Shown here piece by piece: positions 51,584 to 59,670 of a stretch of DNA of 64,000 nucleotides. Origin of the DNA: Brevibacillus antibioticus (GTDB taxonomy: Bacteria > Bacillota > Bacilli > Brevibacillales > Brevibacillaceae); NCBI RefSeq assembly GCF_005217615.1, contig NZ_SZNK01000001.1:4897001-4961000 (forward strand), written 5' to 3'. Position 1 is the stretch's first letter. Each line of letters starts with the position of its first letter. The translations under genes and the position numbers were made by a program. The notes below the pieces were generated by a model. It was not told the DNA's origin, made no database searches, and saw nothing but the letters and a program-made list of their open reading frames with translations.

Positions 51584-53137
51584 ATGAGCATGAAAGCGGC
51601 TTTTTCTATTGAAAAACAAAGAACATACGTTCCTGTTAAAACAAACAAAGGTGGTTTTACATTGAGCAACACGCCGATTAAATATTTCATCAATCCGGAA
51701 GTAAAAGTGGAAAACAATGCGGTAGAGGAGCTTCATCGACTTTTAGAGGTGAATGAAACAATTGAAACGCTGCAAAAGCATTCACCCGATTATTTTGACG
51801 ATCCCAATACAGGGGTTTTGGAAGTAGCCATTACGCCCGATTTTCACAAAGGAAGCGGGATTCCTGTAGGCACGACGTTGTTTACACGTGGGTTTGTACT
51901 GCCGCAAGCGATTGGCAACGACATTAACTGCGGGATGCGTCTGTATGTCACGGATTTGCACGAGGAACAGATTCGCACAAATCTGGATGCCATTGAACGG
52001 AATGTGCGCCATGTTTTTTTCGAAGGGGGCCGCAATATTCCCATGACACGGCATATGCGGGAAAAAATGTTCAAGGAAGGCCTGATCGGCATACTGGACA
52101 GCCACAAGGAAGCGAATGGCGAGGGAATTTGGCGTTATTACAACGAGAAGCAGCAGGAGCTCGATCTGAACCATGTTAACAAAATGGGGTCTTTTATCGC
52201 AGAATCGACGATTGGACTCGATGACTTCCTCGGTCCTGCTGAGCTCTCCCGTGATGCACAAATCGGTTCACTTGGCGGTGGGAATCATTTTTTTGAGATT
52301 CAGGTGGTCAAAAAAGTGCATCAGGGCTCTATCGCCAGTCAGTGGGGGCTGAAGGAAGGGCAAGTCGTCCTCATGATTCATACCGGCTCTGTTTCCATTG
52401 GTTATAACAGCGGGGCATGGATCAAAGAGATGCTGAAAAAGATGTACCCGACTTCCTTGAAGCATCCAGATAACGGCATGTATCCACTGCCTCTTTCGGA
52501 GCGTTCCCTGCCACAGTGGAAAATGTTTTGGAGTCTCCTGCACAATGCGGCGAACTTTGCATTTGCCAATCGATTGATGCTGGGGCTGATGATGTACAAA
52601 TCGATTTCCGATGTGTTGGGCGATTTTGAACACAAGCTGCTGTACGATGCACCTCATAATTATTTGTGGGAGGAACAGCTCGAGCAGGTGGGCGGATTTT
52701 TGCATCGAAAAGGGTCATGTACGGCGAAATCGGCTGAGCAAATGATGGGCACGCCGTTTCAGTATACGGGCGAACCTGTGTTTATTCCCGGTTCTATGGG
52801 CTCGCACAGCTTTATTTTGGCGGGGCTAGGGAATCGGGACAGCTTGTATAGCGCAAGCCATGGCGCTGGTCGTGCACTTTCTCGCGGCGACGCTGCGAAA
52901 GTGGATGATGACAGATTTCGCGAGTTTCTTGCCAACTTCCGCGTGATTAATCCGATTGACCCGAAGCGGGCGGATTTGCGCGGACGGAGCGACATTTTGA
53001 AGAAATGGGAAGAAGAGCTGAAAAAAGAGGCGCCATATGCCTATAAAGATATTACCCCGGTGATTCAGTCGCATGTCGATCATGGGATGGCTGAGATTGT
53101 GGCCGAAGTGGCGCCGATTGCTACGGTGAAAGGGTAG
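51584..53137 (+). CDS. rtcB: RtcB family RNA ligase
   Basis: 517 residues. RtcB signatures are present: QAIGNDINCGMRL (metal-binding Cys and Asp), AQIGSLGGGNHFFEI (His and Asn), MIHTGSVSIGYNSG, and SASHGAGRALSR, with the His of SASHGAG as the guanylylated nucleophile. The enzyme joins RNA 3'-phosphate or 2',3'-cyclic phosphate to 5'-OH ends with GTP and Mn, and serves in RNA repair. No archease, PrfH or RtcA is adjacent. The gene lies between two paralogous ECF-driven genes. AGGAAGGAAG precedes the ATG. Length is above the usual 400-480 of E. coli-type RtcB. Confidence 0.93.
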   Translation: MSMKAAFSIEKQRTYVPVKTNKGGFTLSNTPIKYFINPEVKVENNAVEELHRLLEVNETIETLQKHSPDYFDDPNTGVLEVAITPDFHKGSGIPVGTTLFTRGFVLPQAIGNDINCGMRLYVTDLHEEQIRTNLDAIERNVRHVFFEGGRNIPMTRHMREKMFKEGLIGILDSHKEANGEGIWRYYNEKQQELDLNHVNKMGSFIAESTIGLDDFLGPAELSRDAQIGSLGGGNHFFEIQVVKKVHQGSIASQWGLKEGQVVLMIHTGSVSIGYNSGAWIKEMLKKMYPTSLKHPDNGMYPLPLSERSLPQWKMFWSLLHNAANFAFANRLMLGLMMYKSISDVLGDFEHKLLYDAPHNYLWEEQLEQVGGFLHRKGSCTAKSAEQMMGTPFQYTGEPVFIPGSMGSHSFILAGLGNRDSLYSASHGAGRALSRGDAAKVDDDRFREFLANFRVINPIDPKRADLRGRSDILKKWEEELKKEAPYAYKDITPVIQSHVDHGMAEIVAEVAPIATVKG

Positions 53138-53192
53138 ATAGGAACATCCGAATTCACTTTTGTAGTAATTTGGAGGTTTTTTTACAAAAATT

Positions 53193-53220
53193 GCGACCTT
53201 TTTACTAGCTGTAACGACTA
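53193..53220 (+). promoter_or_regulatory. ECF sigma promoter of the second secreted PepSY-like gene
   Basis: GCGACC (53193-53198), 16-bp spacer starting TTTTT, then CGACTA (53215-53220). Same elements and spacing as the sigma gene's own promoter. Confidence 0.8.
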
Positions 53221-53269
53221 ATTTTTGAAAGGAAAAAATTCCCTGAACTAATTATGCGGAGGGATTTAA

Positions 53270-54400
53270 ATGCGAAATTTGAAAAAGACTTTGGCTGTGC
53301 TGGTTGCAGCGACGATGTTGTCCAGCACACCGGTTTGGGCAAAAGACTGGGACGAATCTAAACTCCCGAATCATGTGAAAGAAACGTATGAGGAAGTGCT
53401 CGAGCTGGTGCCGCAATTACAAGAATACGAAAAAAAAGAGGTAATAAATAGTTATGGAAACTATATCATTAACATTGATAAAAAGAAAAGGGGAGAATAT
53501 CCATCAGCAACGATTGAAATTAATGGGGAAACAGGCGATTTCGTCTATTTCGAGCACATTTCCAATCTCGAGGAATCATCGAATCCGCCTTCTGATGAAT
53601 TAGCGAAAGAAAAAGCAACGGAGTTCTTGAAAGAAATACTGGATGATAAGTTTGAGCAATACAAATTTGATAACATCAAAGAACATACCGTTAGGACTCG
53701 TAATGACGATGAAGATGGAAGCGAAATCATTGTTGAGCGTGATGTCAAACGGGTATATTTCACTACAGAGAATGACAATTTGTTGAATCTTGAAGTGATC
53801 GTGGACACTGAAGGTACCATCTATAGCGTATTACCCATTTTAACTGAAGAGAAGTTGGACCAAAAAATACGAAAAGCTGCCGAGCGGGTATTTGAGGTAG
53901 TTCCTGAGTTGAAAGAGGGGCCATATAAAATATTTAGAAGGGATCGAAGTGCAAATAAAAGTTTTAAAAGACCTGAGTTGAGCCTAATGCGAGACGAGAT
54001 CCTCTATAGTAACAATAATGGGGCCTTTATTATTGACAACATCACCGGGGAGTTGAACAATTTATACATTGATGAGACGGATGAAAAATCCAATACCCCC
54101 ATTAGTAAAGAGGTAGCGAAGGTAAAAGCGGCGCAATTTATACAGCAGGTTATCGAGGACAGTGAGAAGTACAAATTTGTGGCACTTGGAACGCCGTATT
54201 CGGAAGTAAATGATTCGGGGACGGTCGTTGGATTTACAACACCTTTTCCAGAGGATGAACGGTATGTAAAACATTTGCAAGTGTATGTAGCTCAAAATGG
54301 AAAAATCCTATCGGTAAAAGCTAATGTAGAAGAAGAATCTTTTGATTTTGAACAACACTATAAAGATCTAGAACAACCTTTGGCTAGAGAAAAGAAGTAA
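53270..54400 (+). CDS. Secreted YcdB/PepSY-like protein, ECF regulon
   Basis: 376 residues with signal peptide (MRNLKKTLAVLVAATMLSSTPVWA). It matches the protein encoded at 50147 over its whole length: mature start KDWDESKLPNHVKETYEEVL, then SDELAKEKATEFLKEILDDKFEQY and ISKEVAKVKAAQFIQQVIEDSEKYKF. The two are paralogs, separated by rtcB. It has the same ECF promoter 50 bp upstream. The gene is followed by a strong terminator. It may act outside the membrane on the anti-sigma factor or on envelope proteases; this is inference. Confidence 0.85.
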   Translation: MRNLKKTLAVLVAATMLSSTPVWAKDWDESKLPNHVKETYEEVLELVPQLQEYEKKEVINSYGNYIINIDKKKRGEYPSATIEINGETGDFVYFEHISNLEESSNPPSDELAKEKATEFLKEILDDKFEQYKFDNIKEHTVRTRNDDEDGSEIIVERDVKRVYFTTENDNLLNLEVIVDTEGTIYSVLPILTEEKLDQKIRKAAERVFEVVPELKEGPYKIFRRDRSANKSFKRPELSLMRDEILYSNNNGAFIIDNITGELNNLYIDETDEKSNTPISKEVAKVKAAQFIQQVIEDSEKYKFVALGTPYSEVNDSGTVVGFTTPFPEDERYVKHLQVYVAQNGKILSVKANVEEESFDFEQHYKDLEQPLAREKK

Positions 54401-54408
54401 TCATAGCT

Positions 54409-54445
54409 GAAAGCCTCCGATCATGATTCGGAGGCTTTCTTCTTG
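54409..54445 (+). terminator. terminator between PepSY-like and anti-sigma genes
   Basis: Perfect 12-bp stem GAAAGCCTCCGA (54409-54420) / TCGGAGGCTTTC (54428-54439), then TTCTT. Usable from both sides. Confidence 0.9.
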
Positions 54446-54455
54446 TCGAGTAGAT

Positions 54456-56033
54456 TCACCATATCACCTTTTTACCTGATCTCGCATCAATCCCGGTTCG
54501 TGTTGTCTCTTTTTTTATGATCGTATAAATCAATTGCGGAGGTTGATTTGCACCTGATAGCCCGGGGTTGTTCGCGTACACCAATTCCAGCGGACTATCT
54601 TCCAAAAGACGCTCGATTGCTGTTTCTTGAAGAATGACGTTAACAGGTTCTGGTAAGGTATCCGTACTTGTAGTCAAATCTCCATCGATGCGAACTGCTT
54701 GCTCCGTTTCAAGGTCTATCGAAACCTCGAAGGTACGATCAATAATGGCGATGTTATGGTGCATTGCTTGGAATTGGATGGTTATCTGAGACGTAGATGA
54801 ATTACGGATGATGTTTTTGACACGTAATTGCTGAATGCTTTTATCGAGAAACTTCTGTAAAAAGAGAGAAGCTGATTCAATATAAGCCTCTGTCGGCTTC
54901 GGATCGGGTATCTTTTTACTGCTCTCTTCTTCTTTTTCTTTTTCATGAAAATAATAGCTGACGACCTGGCCTGTATCGGCGATCACATCCATTGAAACAC
55001 TTTTCTGCTTATTGGCAGAAAACCATTTATAAACAGTAATGTTCTGAGGTTGTTTGCCGTTATTATTGGATGAATCATATTGAAAAGCCATTTCATGCAT
55101 GGGGAGTTGGAGCTCCTTAGAGAGGAATGCAGCAGCCTCTTTTTCATCACGTACAAATTGCCCCCCATGTGGTGTAATCGGAATGAGTTGCTTTTGCTCT
55201 TCTTTTTTAACCGTTCCGTCTATGGCATTGATGTTTCTGAATAAACCGGGAAAATAGACGAGCTTTGATTGATTTCTGACATAAGCGAGCTCCACTGAAT
55301 CCCCAAAAACTTGTTGAGCCTGCTCCATAGGAATCGCTTTGGCCGGGTCAGGAAACAGCTGCGTATTCCATTGTTTATTTCCGCTGAGTGCCAACGATTG
55401 CGTTTTCTCTCCTTGAACCTGCACGAGATAGCCGCTATCCAAGTAAGGAATACCATTTACCAACCTCGTGAAATAATACTGCCCTGTTTTCTCATTGGAG
55501 AGAGAGGAGTGAGCCTGGTATTCATTGACGTTTTCGCCCACGATTTTTTGAAGGTGAGTCCAAACAGGAGCAGGAATATCAGGCGGGGCAACCGGTGGAC
55601 TTATTGGCGGACTTACTGGTTGTCTCTGTTGGCTTTCTCCAGTCGGAGTTTGGTTGATCTGTTCCGGATTGATTTTGGTTTTGTCGACTTGCTCAGTCCG
55701 AGCTTTACTTGTTTCCTTTGGAGAAGTCTTTGTAGGGGGATTCTTCTTTTGTACGGTCGGTTCCTTACTTATTGGATGCTTGGGCAATATCGGCAGCTCG
55801 GTTTTGGGCGGCTCTACGACTTCAGCAGGTGGAAGAGAAACGGTTTTCGGCTTTTCCACACCCACGTCATGCATATTCGCAAGTCCAAAGACCAAAAAAG
55901 CAGCCGCTGCGACTCCACCTGCTTTAGCAAGCACCAGCAGCTTTTGCTGTTGCTTTAATTTTCGTGCCCTTTTTTGCAAATCATTTTGCAGATACGTCAC
56001 GAAATCTTCTCTGGGCTGTTCAGAAAGAGACAT
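54456..56033 (-). CDS. Membrane anti-sigma factor with YcdB-like extracellular domain
   Basis: 525 residues from the ATG at 56033. A cytoplasmic N-terminus of about 30 residues, one membrane helix (KAGGVAAAAFLVFGLANMHDV), a Pro/Thr/Lys-rich linker (60-150), and a 370-residue external region with repeated YcdB/PepSY-like units (VWTHLQKIVGENVNEYQAHSS...; EAYIESASLFLQKFLDK). Gene order after an ECF sigma gene and a single helix fit an anti-sigma factor. An in-frame CTG at 56084, 7 nt after GGGAGGG, would add LKTLNDNDKELLDQLKE, a typical sigma-binding start, so the true start may be CTG. Confidence 0.82.
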   Translation of the reverse strand: MSLSEQPREDFVTYLQNDLQKRARKLKQQQKLLVLAKAGGVAAAAFLVFGLANMHDVGVEKPKTVSLPPAEVVEPPKTELPILPKHPISKEPTVQKKNPPTKTSPKETSKARTEQVDKTKINPEQINQTPTGESQQRQPVSPPISPPVAPPDIPAPVWTHLQKIVGENVNEYQAHSSLSNEKTGQYYFTRLVNGIPYLDSGYLVQVQGEKTQSLALSGNKQWNTQLFPDPAKAIPMEQAQQVFGDSVELAYVRNQSKLVYFPGLFRNINAIDGTVKKEEQKQLIPITPHGGQFVRDEKEAAAFLSKELQLPMHEMAFQYDSSNNNGKQPQNITVYKWFSANKQKSVSMDVIADTGQVVSYYFHEKEKEEESSKKIPDPKPTEAYIESASLFLQKFLDKSIQQLRVKNIIRNSSTSQITIQFQAMHHNIAIIDRTFEVSIDLETEQAVRIDGDLTTSTDTLPEPVNVILQETAIERLLEDSPLELVYANNPGLSGANQPPQLIYTIIKKETTRTGIDARSGKKVIW

Positions 56034-56064
56034 TTCCTTTAGTTGGTCGAGAAGCTCTTTGTCG

Positions 56065-56607
56065 TTATCGTTTAACGTTTTCAGTTTGCAACCCTCCCGG
56101 ATAGTAATGAGGCTTGAGCTTCTGCTGCAAGATCTGCAATCCGCGGCTAAAATCTGTTTTTACCTTGGATTCTGTACATCCGAGGATTTCTGCTGTTTCT
56201 TTAATGCTGAATTCCTTGATTCCACGTAAATAAACAGCCATACGGTGCGCTGGTTTTAACTTTCTGATCGCATCCATCAATTCATGCTGCGTTTCTTTGC
56301 TCTCCCAAGAGCTCTCTGGAATGCCATCTTTGGAATGGAGCCTTTTCAGCCATTCGCTAGGTAACAGCTCGTACATTTTTCTGCGGCGGTACGCGTCAAT
56401 CGCTGTATATTTGGCAATGGAAAAGATCCACGTCTTCATTTCAGAGCGTCCGTCATAGGTGGGAAGAGCCTTTAACAGACGAATAAAAACTTCTTGAGTC
56501 AGGTCCTCGGCTTCGGTGTGATTTCCAGTAAAGTAGAGAAGGAACTGATAAATATCCAAATGGTACTTCTTATGGATGGACAATATCTGTTGCTCTAGAT
56601 CATGCAA
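56065..56607 (-). CDS. ECF-type RNA polymerase sigma factor
   Basis: 180 residues. Region 2 is YQFLLYFTGNHTEAEDLTQEVFIRLLKALPTYDGRSEMKTWIFSIAKYTAIDAYRRRK; region 4 is RKLKPAHRMAVYLRGIKEFSIKETAEILGCTESKVKTDFSRGLQIL. The start is taken as TTG 56607, with AGGGGGAG 6 nt upstream; the longer frame to 56643 overlaps the promoter region. It has its own promoter pattern (56648-56675) shared with two nearby targets, so it is autoregulated. It belongs with the SigX/SigV/SigM-like ECF factors; the sub-group is not assigned. Confidence 0.93.
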   Translation of the reverse strand: MHDLEQQILSIHKKYHLDIYQFLLYFTGNHTEAEDLTQEVFIRLLKALPTYDGRSEMKTWIFSIAKYTAIDAYRRRKMYELLPSEWLKRLHSKDGIPESSWESKETQHELMDAIRKLKPAHRMAVYLRGIKEFSIKETAEILGCTESKVKTDFSRGLQILQQKLKPHYYPGGLQTENVKR

Positions 56608-56647
56608 AAAGGCTCCCCCTAAACCCCGAAATATACTGCTCACCTAT

Positions 56648-56675
56648 TAGTCGTAAGAAACTGGAAAAAGGTCGC
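56648..56675 (-). promoter_or_regulatory. Autoregulatory promoter of the ECF sigma gene
   Basis: On the minus strand GCGACC (56670-56675), 16-bp spacer starting TTTTT, then CGACTA (56648-56653), about 41 bp before the TTG start. Confidence 0.8.
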
Positions 56676-56690
56676 GTTTTTTTGAGGAAA

Positions 56691-56726
56691 ATAAAAAAAG
56701 AGACCGTTCAAACTTAAACGGCCTCT
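56691..56726 (-). terminator. terminator of the VOC gene
   Basis: On the minus strand AGAGGCCGTT/AACGGTCTCT forms a 10-bp stem with one G-U pair, followed by TTTTTTT. It overlaps the end of the VOC gene and precedes the ECF promoter. Confidence 0.88.
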
Positions 56727-57100
56727 CCTTGTACTTCGCTCACGAAGGCATGTGTATTCTCTTCTGTGTCTTTGAAGAAGGTCATCCATGTTTCTGTTTG
56801 CCCCATTTTGGCTACGAGATGTGGCTCGTCGATAAACGGAACGCCCCTATTTTTAAATTCTTCAAAAGCGGTTTGAATGTCATCCACGTGAAAGTAAAGG
56901 ACGGAGCTGGCGTGTGCAAATTGTTCTTTTTCCGGCAGGCTCAGCATGAGGCGAAGTCCGTTACATTCAAAGAACGCCATATTGCCTGTCTGAAACAAAA
57001 GAGGGAGCCCGAGTTGCTCTTTGTAAAAATGGACGGCCTTTTCTAGGTTTTTGACAGGGATGCCGATTTGCCCTACTTTTTGAATCAGGTTCGTTTGCAT
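56714..57100 (-). CDS. VOC family (glyoxalase-like) protein
   Basis: 128 residues, a single vicinal oxygen chelate domain with two beta-alpha-beta-beta-beta halves: QKVGQIGIPVKNLEKAVHFYKEQLGLPLLF and SVLYFHVDDIQTAFEEFKNRGVPFIDEPH. It is metal-dependent in most families (isomerase, dioxygenase, or antibiotic-binding protein), with a Gln/Glu at expected metal positions. The ATG at 57100 follows GGGGGAC. Substrate unknown. It follows the AraC regulator in the same direction by 55 bp. Confidence 0.88.
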   Translation of the reverse strand: MQTNLIQKVGQIGIPVKNLEKAVHFYKEQLGLPLLFQTGNMAFFECNGLRLMLSLPEKEQFAHASSVLYFHVDDIQTAFEEFKNRGVPFIDEPHLVAKMGQTETWMTFFKDTEENTHAFVSEVQGEAV

Positions 57101-57154
57101 GATAAAGTCCCCCTTTTGTTCGCGTTTCCTTATCAGAATAAACGAATCCAAAGA

Positions 57155-58015
57155 TTATTTCTTATCCAAAATCACTTTTTTTCTGAATGACAGAGGAGAA
57201 ATCCCGGCATGCTGCTTAAACATTTTGCTAAAGGAAACAGGGTTACTGAATCCAACCTCAAAGGCGATGTCGGTCATACTGAAGTCCAGTTTGGCTAACA
57301 GCTGCTTGGCTCGTTGTATCCGGTATTCCGAAATATGCTGGTGGGGCGTTTTTCCATACACTTGGGCGTACGTTCGCAATAAATGGTTGGGAGATAAACA
57401 AGCAATCTGTGCGATCTCATCGAGCCTAATTGGATGATCATAAAAAGCCCGTATATAATCGTGGGCGGTACTGATTCTTCGATATAGCTCTTCGCGCGTT
57501 GATTGCCGAAGCGCGTGCAAAGCGTCCATTTCTTTTCTTACATCGAATTGTCCGAGCAATATGGTCTGCATAATCTGGTGAAATTGTTCTTCATAACCGA
57601 TGGATTCCCGATCAAGGAAGGTGAGACCATCTTTCAAAGTCGTTAACTGGGAAGTGAGTGTATGGCTCGTATGATAGGTTTTTTCAAAGAAACCAATAGA
57701 AGCTGTGTCTTTATAAGGATCGCTAAGTAGTCTATTCGTCGATTCCTTGAGCGATTGGAAAATCTTCTCTGCAAAACCATGCTTGAAGAATATACAAAAC
57801 GATTCCACTTCCTCATCTTCCTCGATGGAAATGGTATACTCCCCTTCATTTAGCAAGAGATACCTGCCCTCTTCCACAGCAAAAAAGCCTTTACTCGTCT
57901 TGTAATGTGCTCTTCCATTACGAAATGTTTTAATGGAAAGCTGCCCATCCCCTTCCCAGTAAAATTGCTTGCTTTTTGCGTGGAGAACATAGTTCCTGGA
58001 AGGCTTGTCGGTCAT
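57155..58015 (-). CDS. AraC family transcriptional regulator
   Basis: 286 residues. The N-terminal cupin-like sensor (1-130) has EGRYLLLNEGEYTISI; the C-terminal AraC pair of helix-turn-helix motifs is IRLDEIAQIACLSPNHLLRTYAQVYGKTPHQHISEYRIQRAKQLL and FSMTDIAFEVGFSNPVSFSKMFKQHAGISPLSFRK. The start codon overlaps the stop of the TIGR01777 gene as ATGA. It probably controls this small gene set. The inducer is unknown. Confidence 0.92.
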   Translation of the reverse strand: MTDKPSRNYVLHAKSKQFYWEGDGQLSIKTFRNGRAHYKTSKGFFAVEEGRYLLLNEGEYTISIEEDEEVESFCIFFKHGFAEKIFQSLKESTNRLLSDPYKDTASIGFFEKTYHTSHTLTSQLTTLKDGLTFLDRESIGYEEQFHQIMQTILLGQFDVRKEMDALHALRQSTREELYRRISTAHDYIRAFYDHPIRLDEIAQIACLSPNHLLRTYAQVYGKTPHQHISEYRIQRAKQLLAKLDFSMTDIAFEVGFSNPVSFSKMFKQHAGISPLSFRKKVILDKK

Positions 58016-58899
58016 TTCACGATATCCTGCAACGTCTTATCGATATGGGCAAAACGGAACTGGTATCCTTCACGCTCAAGCCTTTCTGGAATGACCCAGC
58101 GGCTTTTTAACACCAGCTCTGTTTCCGTTCCGATCATTATAGCTCCCATTTCTAGCATCCATTTGGGAGAAGGCAGTCCGAAGCTTCGATTCATTACGCT
58201 GCGAAAGTGCTGCATGAATTCACGGTTTGTGACGGGATGTGGAGAAGAACAATTGAATACCCCGCTTAAATCTTCGCGTTCTTTTAAAAAGAGAATAATT
58301 TGATACACATCTTCAACATGTATCCAGCTAAAGCGCTGATTGCCCGATCCTTGGACACCGCCAAGACCAAAGCGAACTAGATTCTTGTAAGGCTCGATCA
58401 CACCGCCGTTTTCGCCTAGCACGATCGCCAGACGTAAGGATACTTGTCTCGTATGCGGCAAATCAAAGGAAAAGAAGGCCGCTTCCCATTGCTTGGCGAC
58501 ATCGACGGAAAAGCCAGTTCCAATCTCCCCGCTCGCTTCTGTCATGGGACGATCCTCCGCGTGCCTGTAAATGGTGGCCGTGCTGGAGTTGATCCAAAGC
58601 GATGGCGGATTTTTGCAAGCCAATATTGCCTCGCCGAGTATATGGGTGGTTTCTGTCCGAGATTTCAGGATTTCTTCCTTGTTCTTCTCATGGTAACGAC
58701 AGTTGACGGATTTGCCCGCCAGGTTGATGAGCAGCTCGGAATCTTCCAAAGCTTCCACGATTTTCGCGTGATTGTCCCACGTTATATGAGGGGAAGTTCT
58801 GGCGATGACCGTTACTTCGTAGCCAAGTTGATTGAATTTGTCTGCCAGATACTTGCCGATAAAGCCAGTGCCGCCGGCTAGAATGACTTTCTTTTTCAT
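58012..58899 (-). CDS. TIGR01777 family NAD-dependent epimerase-like oxidoreductase
   Basis: 295 residues. Extended SDR fold: nucleotide motif VILAGGTGFIGKYLADKF (residues 5-22), LINLAGKSV, INSSTATIYRHAEDRP (in place of the usual YxxxK active site) and the C-terminal DUF1731-like segment ILKSRWVIPERLEREGYQFRF. The family (SDR39U1/YfhF type) has no firm substrate and is often linked to cell division or envelope genes in Bacilli. Translation of the AraC gene is coupled to its stop by ATGA overlap. Confidence 0.93.
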   Translation of the reverse strand: MKKKVILAGGTGFIGKYLADKFNQLGYEVTVIARTSPHITWDNHAKIVEALEDSELLINLAGKSVNCRYHEKNKEEILKSRTETTHILGEAILACKNPPSLWINSSTATIYRHAEDRPMTEASGEIGTGFSVDVAKQWEAAFFSFDLPHTRQVSLRLAIVLGENGGVIEPYKNLVRFGLGGVQGSGNQRFSWIHVEDVYQIILFLKEREDLSGVFNCSSPHPVTNREFMQHFRSVMNRSFGLPSPKWMLEMGAIMIGTETELVLKSRWVIPERLEREGYQFRFAHIDKTLQDIVK

Positions 58900-59016
58900 A
58901 AGATCAACTCGCTTTCTGCAGTTTCGAATTTCTTACAATAATTGTAACATAATGTAAGGTTGCGGCAGCATGTATCCGTCATGTCTCTTCACCCAAATGG
59001 GAAGAGCTTTTATTGA

Positions 59017-59649
59017 TTAGCGAAAATTTGAAAAGTCCGTATGCCAGATAGATTTCGATAGCATGTAGTGTTCGGAAACAAAGCAACGTGAAAAATTCCA
59101 ATCATTTTGGCGCAGGTGATCCAGCGATGTTTGCGCAGTCATAAATTGATAGCCGGCGATATATGCTGTGATAAACTCGCTCCAGCTGTTATAGGCTTGC
59201 TGCGCTTGTCTCACAGCCTGTAGCTTAAACTGCCGAGCTTCCTCTTTGCTGATATAGCCGCCTTCCCGTCTCGTACCGCTCAGGTAGGAGACCCAGGCAT
59301 AATCATAGGCGGCAATCCCTTCATCTGGGAGTCTTCGCAGATAGTAATGAACGACCTTTGCCTTGCCGACGCGATCCTGATCTGGTTCCAGAGAGTTGAT
59401 ATATTCCGCGCGTCCTGACTCTGATAACGCTGATAAGAAATGGTGAAGCCGGGAAAAATCTTTCCGCTCGCCTTCATTTAGCATCCACGATAGTCTCTCT
59501 TTCTGACTCGCTGCGTCTCTTATTCCCCGTTTGCTATAGTTATCCTTTATTTCGATGAGGACTGTATCTGCCCCGATCCCAATAGCTGAATGCATACTGT
59601 TGGTAAAGAAGTGAAATTGTTTTTCTCTTTTACGCTTGAATGTGAACAT
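59017..59649 (-). CDS. DUF1266 domain-containing protein
   Basis: 210 residues. The C-terminal half matches DUF1266: GIAAYDYAWVSYLSGTRREGGYISKEEARQFKL and QQAYNSWSEFITAYIAGYQFM. The N-terminal 60 residues are basic and then helical. The start is uncertain: GTG 59664 abuts the ribosome site, ATG 59649 is 14 nt from it. It follows the J-domain membrane protein by 21 bp in one operon. Proteins of this pair are of unknown function. Confidence 0.8.
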   Translation of the reverse strand: MFTFKRKREKQFHFFTNSMHSAIGIGADTVLIEIKDNYSKRGIRDAASQKERLSWMLNEGERKDFSRLHHFLSALSESGRAEYINSLEPDQDRVGKAKVVHYYLRRLPDEGIAAYDYAWVSYLSGTRREGGYISKEEARQFKLQAVRQAQQAYNSWSEFITAYIAGYQFMTAQTSLDHLRQNDWNFSRCFVSEHYMLSKSIWHTDFSNFR

Positions 59650-59670
59650 GTATGAAAAGTTCACTCCTTG

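Noticed and set aside
58975-59016. CTCTTC/GAAGAG hairpin near the end of the DUF1266 gene
   Set aside because: The T-run is on the plus strand, where no gene ends; on the minus strand there is none.
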